From Sapria himalayana (taxonomy: Eukaryota > Streptophyta > Magnoliopsida > Malpighiales > Rafflesiaceae): a stretch of DNA of 64,000 nt. The position numbers and the translations under genes were made by a program. The notes beneath the pieces were generated by a model. It was not told where the DNA came from, did not search any database, and saw only the letters and a program-made list of their open reading frames with translations. The stretch's first letter is position 1; every line of letters begins with the position of its first letter. The DNA lies in the NCBI GenBank assembly GCA_029783825.1, contig JAREIK010012127.1, positions 248,001 to 312,000 on the forward strand, read 5' to 3'. Positions 23,780 to 33,984 of the stretch are shown piece after piece.

Positions 23780-24490
23780 TCATGGATTGGTATTCTCCGG
23801 CGAAGGAAAACATTGCCAACAAATGCAGTGCTTGTTGTGATACTTGTTTGCGAAGATGGTGTGATTGAGGTTAAATAGCGGTGCGATGTATTTAAAGGCT
23901 TCAAAAAGAGATGAACGATCCAAAATATAAACTATTATCGGTCGCCACTATTTATTTTAGTAAATGGATAGAGCTGACACTTTTTCATTAATCAAAGATA
24001 GAAAGGTTACTCGATTTATTTGGGACTTCTGCTACTCCGACATCCCAAGATCAATTATATCTAATAACGGGCGACAATTTGAAAGCCAAGTCTACCAGGA
24101 CTTCTGCCATGAATTGAAAAATAAAAACTTATACTTTACCCCTTGGTATCTGCAAAGCAATGGCCAAGTTGAGGCCTCCGACAAAACCATGTTGATTACC
24201 TTGAAAAAACAACTAGACTCTGCTAAATGCAAATGGGTGGAAGAGCTTCCCGAGGTGCTCTGGGTTTACTGTACCACTACCTAAAAGTCAACTGGAATCT
24301 CTCCTTTTGCGCTCACTTAAAAGATGGAAATTATTATTCCTACCAAAGTTGATCTGCCACCATCCAAACAGTTGCACACGATTCAAAAAATATGAAATCA
24401 ATAGCCATGGTGTTAAATATAAGTGAATAACAACGAAAAGTTGCAGCAGCCCGCATAACACCCTACCAATGTGTATGATTCAAAAATCAA
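23780..24490 (+). pseudogene. Ty3/gypsy integrase fragment inside the CACTA element
   Basis: An open frame at 23964-24284 reads MDRADTFSLIKDRKVTRFIW, then IISNNGRQFESQVYQDF, YFTPWYLQSNGQVEAS and WVEELPEVLWVY, the integrase core of plant Ty3/gypsy polyproteins. The catalytic block normally DNG..F is NNG..F, so one Asp is lost; the later Glu (VEAS) is present. Upstream, a frameshift away, SVATIYFSKWIEL (about 23938) continues the domain. Downstream, KSTGISPFALT follows a stop at about 24282, and decayed matches reach about 24490. No LTR or reverse transcriptase is attached, so it is a fragment. It lies opposite in orientation to the Ulp1 ORF. Confidence 0.8.
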
Positions 24491-26039
24491 AATCTTATTT
24501 CTATTTGGATTAATATGTGTTTCATTGTAAGAAAAAAAAATCATAATAAAATATATAAATGTTAGAGACAAGTAAATGCATATTTATAGATTTACAAAAG
24601 ATAATCATAATTTTAATAGAATGATAAAGTATGGTAAAACATTAGTAAAAAAACATAATTTTAAATAAGTACAAATGAAAAAATAAATAAATTTATTTAA
24701 GATTGATCTCAATGGTGCACTACATTTAATTTATTTTAAAAACAAGAATAAATTTATGAATGAATGATTACATGGATGTCATTTTATGTCACCTATGCTA
24801 AGGCAGGATATTGCTTTTTTTTTTGAAGTTATCATTGTGACATTGGTGTTCTCAATGAATGAACATTATCTACTTATATTTTTGTTGAATAGTTGCTATA
24901 TAAAAATTAATATTAAAATATTTAATAAAAAAAATCATAACTCCTAAAATTTAGAAAAAAAATTGCAACAAAACTAAATAATTAATATTTTATTGCTCTT
25001 CAATTCATCAAAATAAATCAAACTATTTTTTCTCCTCTTCAATGTAGACATTTAAAATGAAACATGTTGAATATAAAAAAAATATGGATCAGATAAAAAA
25101 GTACCTGGGTGAGAATCAAAAAATTCAACCAATAGATGCAAGATAACATGTGACTCAAGAGTTGTTGTGCATTAATAAATATGTGGGTTGCATCAACTTG
25201 TGATTCGATCTAATTCTAATATACATACACATACACACACACGTTTATTGCACTTGTTAGTAGCACTTAACATGAGAATGGTGAAGATGATAGATTGGCA
25301 AAGTATCTGCATTTATAAGGAGAAGTTGGCTTTGGGTTTGAACAAAAGAATCACGGTGGCAAACTATAGGAATTTTAAACAAGGATCACTCAGTTCAGTC
25401 CAACTCTTCCGCTATTCTCGTCGATTGCTCCTGACAAATAGAGCATATAATACTGCGTTTATAATACTGTGGTTTATGCTAAATCACTCGGAACACGTTC
25501 ACATTAATTAATTAGGTTAACGAAAGCGAAGAGCTGATACAATTATAATCTTAATGGAGAAACTTACAGGATGCTACAAATATGGCCAATGATTTAGAAG
25601 ATGCGAGCTTGAACCCTAGCTATTGGAAATGGCCGAACGTGATGAAGAATAAGTGCAACTCTTTTTAGCGATAGATTAATCAATATAATTAAGTTAAAAA
25701 TAATATTAAATTTTTCACATAATTATATTAAATCACCTTATTTTTACATTTTATTTTTATTTCTCTTAGTGATAAAATAAATATTAACAAATTACATTTT
25801 AAAATTAAATATTATTACTTATTTTATAAATAAAAATCGCAATTTTGAATGGATAAATATTTAGATATTTTTTAATTTTATCATAAGTTTCTGTTTATTT
25901 TTAATAAATAATTTTGAACAAAATTTGATAATTTTTTTTATTAATCTAGAGTAAAAATAAAAATATTATTACTTATAAAAAAAATTAAATAAGAAATTTG
26001 TTACAAATCTATAAATTCAAAATTAATTTTTTCACATCC
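24491..26039. other. CACTA interior, no recognisable gene
   Basis: AT-rich. A 107-codon plus-strand frame (25188-25511) and the somewhat less AT-rich text around 25240-25660 have no domain I recognise; this may be untranslated leader or decayed ORF of the element. Confidence 0.4.
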
Positions 26040-26407
26040 ATGACACTAATAAAAGTGACAAAGTTTATAATTTTCAGCCTCTTTTTCCTTGGAAAGTTTT
26101 AAGGAGTTAAACAATTTTCCTAACCTATTAGTCTTAACAATGACACTTCTAGTAAGTGTCATTAAATGTATCCTTACAAATATAATAATGATATTTTTAA
26201 AAGTATCAAAATATATAGCGTCATTAATTTTAAGTTTTATTGTAGCAACAATGACACTTCTAGTAAGTGTCATAAAAACTAATAAATTTTAAAAATAATG
26301 TCGCTTTTAGAAAAGTGTCATTAAATGTCTAATTACAAATCATATAATGATATTTTCTGAAAGCATCAAGATATAAAGCGTCATTAATTTACTATTTTGT
26401 TGTAGTG
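26040..26407. repeat. CACTA right subterminal repeats and terminus
   Basis: Contains aatgacacttctagtaagtgtcat twice (about 26139 and 26250), related aaaagtgtcatt (about 26312), and gcgtcattaattt twice (about 26219 and 26379), ending tttgttgtagtg at 26407. Each AATGACAC/GTGTCATT pair is itself a short inverted repeat. Confidence 0.8.
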
Positions 26408-26700
26408 TATTGAAGGACTTTCAGCAGATTCCAATCATATCAATAAGCTTGGTTCACAAACTTCATTCATCTTGAATCAATACCATGTTTGAAGTTGTTT
26501 CAGTCAACATATTTGATGAACATGAATCAGTTTAAAAAAATTTGCCCAACGAATCGAGATGCTGTCCAGAAGTTTGAAGAGTGTGAGAAGGTAGTATTGA
26601 AGCTCAAGTTTGAAAGAGCCATAGCTGTGCCCAGATATGCATGGAAGTCTATAGCAAATTCAATTGATTTTCATTCTATGGAATCACCTAACATGTATGA
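26408..26700 (+). pseudogene. Protein phosphatase 5 TPR exons, right part
   Basis: Directly after the CACTA end, LKDFQQ (26410-26427) completes the exon cut at 19854. A short intron-like gap follows, its donor changed from GT to AT, and the next exon begins after gaatcag at 26531 with FKKICPTNRDAVQKFEECEK, KLKFERAIAVPR and SIANSIDFHSM. This matches the third TPR and following helix of plant PP5, and the exon boundary after QQ is consistent with that gene. Hydrophobic text follows (LLIVFYFLFIGLGFSYIVV); plant PP5 genes can have an alternatively spliced membrane-spanning segment near here, but this may simply be intron. No catalytic domain follows. Confidence 0.85.
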
Positions 26701-26799
26701 GCTGCTCATAGTCTTTTATTTTTTATTTATAGGCTTGGGTTTCTCTTATATTGTAGTTACAATATATGTAAATATCATTTGTCCTTATATTACAAGTTG

Positions 26800-26925
26800 T
26801 GACTTGGTGTGATGGTAAATATCTTTCTCCAAACATAATAGGCCTTGAGTTCGAGATATCAAACTCTCTTAGATCCTGTGTCAAGTAAGAACCTCATGTG
26901 CTAGGTATGGTCTTTATCATCATAC
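26800..26925 (+). mobile_element. Possible tRNA-derived SINE head
   Basis: cttggtgtgatggtaaatat resembles a pol III A-box region and ccttgagttcgagatatcaa resembles a B box (GTTCGA core) about 50 bp later, the layout of plant Au-like SINEs. The tail and target duplications were not defined. Confidence 0.4.
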
Positions 26926-27410
26926 TATATTGTAGGTCCATTTATATTTTCATAAAGATTAGTTATTTTTGTATTCTTTTTGCACAAATATATTATATTT
27001 TGAAATTTTTATTAGATTTAGTGAGGTGAAGTTTATGTTTTGTTGCATATTTAATAATTTTGGCTTTGCGTGCTTTTGTATACAATCTATGATGAAAATT
27101 AATGTTCTAGGCCAAGAATAAAATATAATGTATTAACTTTTATTTTGAATTATTATAGTTTTTGTTAAACTTGAATTTTTTATGTATGTTTTAATGATGT
27201 TATTTTTGAGATTTATTGCCTAGTGAGATGAGACCTAATACGTAAGTATAAATTGATGGTCAAAAAATAATCAATATGAAAAATGTTGAATATTAATAAT
27301 TTTATCTCCTAATTTTCTAACTATCTTATTTATATGAGTCCACTCAAAAAAGTAAGTTTTATTCTTATCTTTAATTTTATTCTTTATTTTTAAAACTCTA
27401 GTGTAGTTCT
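26926..27410. other. AT-rich spacer, nothing recognised
   Basis: No coding motif or repeat stood out. Confidence 0.4.
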
Positions 27411-28260
27411 TAAAGAGGTGGCAGCACCGGCAGTGGAGGTAGTAGCGGTAGTGGAGGCACCAACAGCAATGGCAGCGACGGCAGCATCGACAACGGTGGT
27501 AGAGGCGGCAGCACCAGCAATGGCATCAGCGGCAGCAGCACCGGTAGCACCGTCAGCAGCGGTAGCAGCAGCGGCAGTAGCAGGGGCAGCGGCAATGGCA
27601 GCGACGATGGGAGAAACAACAATGGCAAAAAATGTGGTATACACGTAAGTATATAGTCGGTATATACGTATATATAATACTATAACATTTTATGTACATA
27701 TATACTGAGTATATATATACTCAGTATATATGTACGCATAATACTGTATTTTATATGTACATATATTGCATTAATATATGTACGTGTGAAATGCTAGTAT
27801 ATATGTACATATTTACTGTAGTAATATATATTTATCAACACATAATTTTTATTTATTTATTTTGATGTGATTGAGTGGTTTAAATTTATTACAAATATGG
27901 TACCACATTGTTCCCAATACGAAGCTCATATAAGTGAATAGATTTTTCAACAGACATGACTTACCGTGACTCGGATAGCTTTTTCGCAGCAGAAAGTTGG
28001 TGATCGGAGGAGCAGAGAGAGAGAAAGCAACGTCAATGCATGGATAGATTATACTTTATGCACTGTCGGTAGTTATATTGATTAATAAGATGTAATATAA
28101 TTTTGTTATTTTTTTGTTTTAATTATTTAAAATTTTGTATTAGAATAAGTTATTAAATGAATTTTTTTATTTAATTTAAAATTTGCATTTATTGTTTCTG
28201 TTTTATTCAATTTAATATAAAATTATTAAATTATTTAATTAAATTTTTGTTGAAGCTGTA
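27411..28260 (+). repeat. Duplicated unit, copy 1 (GCA/GGC array plus 620-bp tail)
   Basis: Starts with a degenerate trinucleotide array of gca/gcg/gta (27411-27630) and continues with a unique tail: ctgagtatatatatactcag palindrome (27704-27725), tgtgaaatgctagtatatatgtacat, tggtttaaatttatta, accacattgttccc, gtgactcggatagctttttc, gatcggaggagcag and tatactttatgcactgtcgg. Every tail block recurs in the same order in copy 2 (28396-29460). The alanine-rich frame over the array is a by-product of the triplet repeat. Confidence 0.85.
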
Positions 28261-28395
28261 TGACAATCAACTTTAATTTGGGTTTGTTCATGTCTATAAT
28301 AACAGTTATTATATATATGTGAATATGTTTGTGTGTCTCCGAATTTTTTGGGTAGAGTTTTAGCCTATTATAGGTATGTAAAAACTTATTATCAA

Positions 28396-29460
28396 CAATA
28401 GTAGCAGCGACATCGGTGGCAGCAACGGCAGTGGCGGCAGTGGAAGCGGCAGCGGTGACGGCAGCATCAGAGACAATGACAACGGTTGCAGCAGTGGCTA
28501 CACCGGAAGCAGCAGCGGCAACGGTGGTAGTAGTGGCTGAACCGGAAGTAGCGGCGGTAGCATTGGAATCAGCAACAGCACCAGAAGCAATGGCAGAGGC
28601 GGCAGGGGTAACAGCGACGGTGATGATAGTAGCGGCGGCGGTAGCGGCAGCATCGACACCAGTAGTGGTAGCAGAGGCTACGGCGGCAGTGGTGAAAATA
28701 GTAGTGGTATTGGCAGTGACAGCGGCAATGGCAGCAGCAGTGACAGCGACAATGGCAGTAGCAGTGACAGCGACAATGGCAGCAGCAGCGACCGCGGCAA
28801 TGACAGCAGTAGTAAGAGCGGCAGCAGGAGTAGCAGTAATAGCACCAAATGAGGTATATTCGTATGAATAAAGTCAGTAAATATGTACATATAATATTAC
28901 AATAATTTATGTATATATATACTGAGTATATTGGTACTCAGTTTATATGTACACATAATACAACTATTTTTATGTATATATACTGTGGTAATATATGTAC
29001 GAGTGAAATGCTAGTATATATTTACATATATACTGCAAGATTATATATGTATCAAAACATAACTTTTTTTTAATTTGACTGAGTGGTTTAAATTTTTGAC
29101 AGATATGATACCACATTGTTCCTCATACAAAGCTTTTATAAGTGATAGGATTTTTCACTTGACATTACGTGTCGTGACTCGGACAGCTTTATCACAATAG
29201 AAAAATGATGATCGGAGGAGCAGATGGAGAGAAAGCAATGTTAATGAATAGATATATTATACTTTATGCACTGTCGGTAGATACATTGATGAAAAAGATG
29301 AAATAAAATTTTATTATTTTTTTATTTCAATTATGTAAAATATTGAATTAGAATAATATATTAAATGATTTTATTTTTTGTTTATTATAAATTATTTATA
29401 GTTTCAATTTTTATTCAATTTGTTATAAAAAATTAAATTATTAAATTAAAAAATTTTAAA
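28396..29460 (+). repeat. Duplicated unit, copy 2 (longer GCA/GGC array plus tail)
   Basis: Array 28396-28852 is about twice as long as in copy 1 and includes near-perfect 27-bp subrepeats (gcagcagtgacagcgacaat type) at about 28730-28800. The tail repeats copy 1 in order: ctgagtatattggtactcag, gagtgaaatgctagtatata, gtggtttaaattttt, accacattgttcct, gtgactcggacagcttt, gatcggaggagcag and tatactttatgcactgtcgg. A 151-codon frame runs across the array, but its composition simply reflects the triplets. Confidence 0.85.
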
Positions 29461-29499
29461 ATAATTTAAATTCTGAAATTAATTTTGAAATTAAAATAG

Positions 29500-29892
29500 C
29501 TAAAAAAAATCACTTGCTAATTTAGCTAGGAAAATATTAAAATTAGCGACGGATTTTTCATCGCTGAATTTATATTGCTAGGGACTATATCCATCGCTAA
29601 AATTTATAGACTAGCACTTTAACTAGGGAATCATCCATCGTTATTTTAGTTTAGTGACGGAAAATCTCATTTATTTTGTTAATTTAGCTAGGGAATTTAT
29701 CTTTTTTAGCAAGAGATTTTTCTGTCGCTAACTATTTAGCTAGGGACACTTTTCATTGCTAAATTTTAGCAAGAAACACTTTAGATAGGGTACTGATCCG
29801 TCAGTAATCCATAACTAAATCCTGTTTAGCGATGGAAAATACACATTTTGCTAGGGAACTATCCCTAGCTAAATGGGCTTTTTCTTATAGTG
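29500..29892. mobile_element. Right end of a second CACTA-type element
   Basis: Dense repeats of agctaggga, agcgacgga and tcgctaaa words in both orientations end in gctttttcttatagtg at 29892, i.e. CACTATAAGAAAAAGC read inward. That is a CACTA terminus with characteristic subterminal repeats. No matching left end was found between 26408 and 29500, so the element is truncated or its left end has decayed; the duplicated GCA-array units may be part of it. Confidence 0.65.
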
Positions 29893-31321
29893 ATGGTTTA
29901 TTAGATCTTAGGCAAATCTAACTGAGTAGTGAGACCTTTGAAGTTGATTTAATTTCAGATTTATTAACCCTCTTCATTTATCATAATGACTTTGAAATGA
30001 AATATATGACCAAATTGATTACTATTATCTATCTATTTTTGAATCAGTCAATCAATATGTCTATCAATCTATCTATAGAGCAGTCTATCAATCTATTTAT
30101 CAATCTCTCTATCAATTTGTCTATAAATCTTTCTATATATATCTTTATCTATCTATCTATCTATCCGTCTATCAATCTATCTATTTATATATCAATCTGT
30201 CTATCTATATATTTATCTGTATGTCTATATGTCTGTCTATCTATATGGTTATCTATTTGTCTATCTATTTGTCTATAAATCTACCTATCTATTAGTCTAT
30301 CTATTATTTGACTATATATATCTACCTATCTACCTATTTTTATATCTATCTATCTATTTGTATATCTATATATCCATCTTTCTATTTTATATCTTTCTAT
30401 CAATCTTTTTGTCAATTTTTCTATGTCTATCTATCTTTCTATCTATATATCTGTCTATTTATATATCTATCTATATGTCTATTAATCTATTTGTCTATAT
30501 GTATGTCTATCTATATGTCTATATATCTATCTATTTGTTTTGTCAATTTATCTATCTATCTATCTATCTATATGTCTATATCAATGTCTATCTATCTATC
30601 TATTTATCTGCCTGTCTATCTGTCTATTTATATATCTATTTATTTATCTGTCTGTCTATCTTTCTTTCTATATGTCTATCTGTCTATCTTTCTATCAATT
30701 TATCTATCTCTCTTTCAATCTATCTATCCATCTATCAATCTATCTTTATTTCTATTTGTCTATCTATCTATATATCTATCTATCTATCAAATTATTAGTC
30801 TATATTTCTATCTATCTATTTGTATATATATATATATATATATATCTATATAAATTTATTTTTCTAACATTCTAATGATTTATCTATTTAATTATATATT
30901 TTTATATAAATGAATCTATCTAATTATATATATATATATATAAATTTCTATATATTTGTATATTAATTTGTTTGTCTATCTCTCTATTTATCTGTTGGTC
31001 CATCGATTTGTATATCTTTCTATCTATATGAATGTCTATATATCATTCTATCTATCTATTTGTTTGTCTATTTGTGTGTCTATCTATCTATCTGTCTGTC
31101 TATCTATCTGTATGTATGTCTACTTATTTGTCTATCTATTTGTCTATCTATCTATCTTTCTATCTATTTATCTATCTATCTTTTGTCTATATAGCTAGCT
31201 ATCTATCTATTTGTCTATCCATCTATCTATTTGTCTTTCTATATGTCAATTTATATATCTTTCTGTTTATCTATCGATCTATCAATATATCTATCTATAT
31301 ATCTATATATCTATCCATCTA

Positions 31322-31891
31322 TATGTCTGTCTGTATATAAGTCTATATTTCTATCTGTCTATCTAACTATCTAACTATCTATCTATGTATCTATTTATCT
31401 ATTTGTCTGTCTATCTATTTAACTTTCAGACTATTTATCTAGGTATTTCTTTCTCTATTTATCTTTTTGTCTATCTATTTATCTATCTGTCTATCTATCT
31501 ATCTATCTATCTATTTTCATGTCTATCTATCAATCGATTTTTCTATTTATATATATATCTATTTGTCTGAATGTCTAATTATCTATTTGAATATATTTGT
31601 AATTGTCTAACTATATATCTTTCTATTTGTCTAACTTTCTAACTATCTAATTTTCTCTCTACTTATCATTTTATCAATCAATCTATATATCTATCTATCT
31701 ATATATATATATATATCTATCTATCTGTCTGTATATAAATATATTTATCTATCTGTCTATCTGCCTATCTATCTTTCTATTTAACTAACTATCTATCTAT
31801 GTATGTATGTATGTATCTATCTGTCTGTCTATCTATCTAATTAACTTTCAGACTATCTATCTATGTATTACTCTCTCTATTTATCTTTTTG

Positions 31892-31924
<33 letters not shown>

Positions 31925-32115
31925 TTATCTATCTATCTATCTAATTTCATGTCTATCGATCTATCAATCTAATTTTCTATTTGTATATCTATCTATTTGT
32001 CTGAATGTCTAATTATCTATTTGAATATCTTTGTAATTGTCTAACTCTATATCTTTCTATCTGTCTAACTTTCTAACTATCTAATTTTCTCTCTATTTAT
32101 CATTTTATCACTTAG
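31322..32115 (+). repeat. Higher-order tandem duplication inside the CTAT array, period about 405 bp
   Basis: Copy 1 (about 31322-31700) and copy 2 (about 31725-32115) share non-repetitive markers in order: aactttcagactat, tctctatttatctttttgtc, tttcatgtctat, gtctgaatgtctaattatct, ttgtaattgtctaact, and tctaattttctctct followed by atttatcattttatca-type text. This is a segmental copy, not slippage of one unit. Confidence 0.85.
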
Positions 32116-32793
32116 TCTATATATCTATCTCTCTATATATCTATATATCTATCTTTATGTCTATCTATTTTTTTTATCTATATACCTATCTATCTATCTA
32201 CCTATCTCTCTATCTATTTGTGTATTTGTGTATTTATCTATATTTCTATTTTTCAATCTGTCTATTTGTCTATATATCTATTTTCTTAACTATCTAACTA
32301 ATTAACTATCAATCAAACTATTAGTCTACTTTAATTGTTTATCTTTATATCTATCTATATATCTATATTCATATTTATCTATCTGTCTATCTATCTATCT
32401 ATTTATCTAGATATCTATCTATTTAACTATTGTCTATCTGTATATCTATCTTTCTATCCATCTGGCTATTTGCCTATTTGTTTATCTTTCTATCTTTCTA
32501 TTTTCAATTTGTCTATCTATCTTTCTATCGATCTCTTCATCTTTCTATAATTCTATTTGTCTATCTAACTAACTAACTATCTATCTATTTATTTATCAAT
32601 CTATCTGTTTATATATCTATAAATAATTTTTTATATCTATCTAATTGCCTATATATATAGATATCTATTTTTATTTATATCTATTTTTTTAAGTATCTAA
32701 CTTTCTAACTCTCTAAATATCAATTAGACTTTTAGTCTATCTGTCTATCTGTTTATCTTTCTATCTATCTATCATTCTTTCTATCTTTCTATC

Positions 32794-33250
32794 TAGAGGT
32801 GTCAAACGGGCCGGCCCAGCACGGCACGGCCCGTTTTTCACGTGCCCAGCCGTGCTACCGTGCCGTGCCCGGCACGGCACGGTTTTTTTAAATTCGGGCA
32901 CGGCACGGCCCGTGGGCACGGCAAGGCCGTGCCGTGCCGTGCCGGCCCGCTCGGGCACGGGCGCACGGCAAGGCAGGGCAGGCGGGGCGGGGCGGGTCGG
33001 GTCTGTTTGGACCCGACCCGCGGTCTTTTTACCGGGGGCGGGGCCCGGTTGGGTCACGAGTCACGACTCAGTGAGTCGTGACCGTGAGTCGTGACTCGTG
33101 AGTCGCGACTCACGAGTCACGACGCAGGCACGCGGGCCGGCGTGCCGGGCATGGCCCGGCACGTGGTTTGTTCGCCCGGGCCTGGCACGGGCCCGGGCAC
33201 GTTTTTTTATCGTGCCGGGCCGGGCCGGCCCGGCCCGTTTGACACCTCTA
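32794..33250. mobile_element. Complete GC-rich hAT MITE, 457 bp, in the CTAT array
   Basis: Termini are TAGAGGTGTCAAACGGGCCG at 32794 and its reverse complement ending 33250 (ccgtttgacacctcta). The flanks are tttctatc at 32786-32793 and tttctatc at 33251-33258: a perfect 8-bp target duplication. The interior is rich in ggcacgg/ccgtgcc words, the same set as in the hAT-1 terminus near 3000. A central zone (33061-33123) holds two palindromes, including a perfect 36-bp one at 33088-33123. The overlapping open frames are composition artefacts; it codes for nothing recognisable and would depend on a hAT transposase elsewhere. Confidence 0.95.
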
Positions 33251-33927
33251 TTTCTATCATTCTTTCTATCTATCTGTCTATCAATCTACCTTTCTATCTA
33301 TCTACCTATCTCTATCTATTTGTATATTTGTTTATTTTTCTATTTGTTTATATAGCTATTAGTCGATATATCTATTTTCCTAACTATTTAACTATCAATC
33401 AAACTATTCGTCTATTAGTCTATCTATTTATTTATCTATATATATATATCAATCTTACTATTCTATCTATCTATCTAATTATTTTTATATTTATAAATCT
33501 ATCTTTTTACCATTATACCTCTCTACTTATTTTTTTTATCTATCTATTTTCTATTTTTTATTTGTTTGTCTATAATCTATCTATCTATTTTTCCATCTTT
33601 CTATCAGTCTATTTGTCTATGTATCTATCTATCTATCTGTCTGTCTGTTAATATATCTATTATTATATTTGTCTATCTATCTATCTAGTTTTTTATATAT
33701 ATAGCTTTTATCTTTTTCTCTATCTATTTGTCTATATATCTATTTGTCTAACTATCTAACAGTCTAAGTCTCTAACTATCAATCATATAATTAGTCTATT
33801 TGTTTATTTTTCTATCAATCATTCTTTCTCTTTCTTTGTATCTATATAACAATCTATCTGTCAATATATCTTTCTAATAATTAAATGACTTCTAATTATT
33901 TGTTTATCTATCTATCTATATAACAAT

Positions 33928-33983
33928 TTATTTGTTTATATAGATAGATTGCATGTAAACAATCTATCTATATAAACAAATAA
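33928..33983. repeat. Perfect 24-bp inverted repeat, 8-nt loop, at the array edge
   Basis: Arms 33928-33951 and 33960-33983 are exact reverse complements around catgtaaa. A gtcaatatatctttctaat string occurs on both sides (about 33871 and 33991), so the palindromic segment is bracketed by a direct repeat. Confidence 0.93.
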
Positions 33984-33984
33984 T

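Larger units (their letters stand above)
19855..26407 (-). mobile_element. CACTA (En/Spm) transposon, 6.55 kb, inserted in a PP5 exon
   Basis: The left end is CACTACAACAAAAACC (19855) and the right end, read inward from 26407, is CACTACAACAAAATAG: a 13-bp perfect terminal inverted repeat. Subterminal regions carry many copies of AATGACAC/GTGTCATT and GCGTCATT words (19880-20150 and 26040-26400), the expected transposase-binding repeats. The interior has a minus-strand Ulp1-type ORF remnant (21560-23547) and a gypsy integrase fragment (23780-24490). I could not find a TNP2-type transposase, so it is likely non-autonomous or internally rearranged. Outside trinucleotides are ATT and TAT, not an exact 3-bp duplication, but the flanks are adjacent pieces of the same PP5 exon, which fixes both ends. 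Confidence 0.88.
30010..33980. repeat. Degenerate (CTAT)n array, about 4 kb
   Basis: Nearly the whole interval is built from ctat/ctgt/ctat-t units with scattered substitutions, in the CTAT orientation on the plus strand. Frames across it yield Tyr/Leu/Ile/Ser-rich strings with no protein meaning. It is interrupted only by the GC-rich hAT MITE at 32794-33250. It contains a higher-order duplication (31322-31700 and 31725-32115). Confidence 0.98.

Noticed and set aside
25188..25511. 107-codon plus-strand frame inside the CACTA element
   Set aside because: Begins in a (CA)n tract and matches no element protein that I know; left as unassigned interior.
28416..28871. 151-codon alanine/valine-rich frame, and the 76-codon one at 27418-27648
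   Set aside because: The frames simply read the GCA/GGC/GTA triplet array; homologous tails after the arrays are non-coding and full of stops.
32761..33094. Overlapping Arg/Gly/Pro-rich frames
   Set aside because: They lie within the GC-rich MITE (32794-33250); low stop frequency is due to composition.
30229..33651. Long open frames rich in Tyr/Leu/Ser/Ile, and their minus-strand equivalents at 36016-46070
   Set aside because: They are translations of the CTAT/GATA microsatellite, whose unit rarely makes stops in that direction. No start context, domains or non-repeat content.
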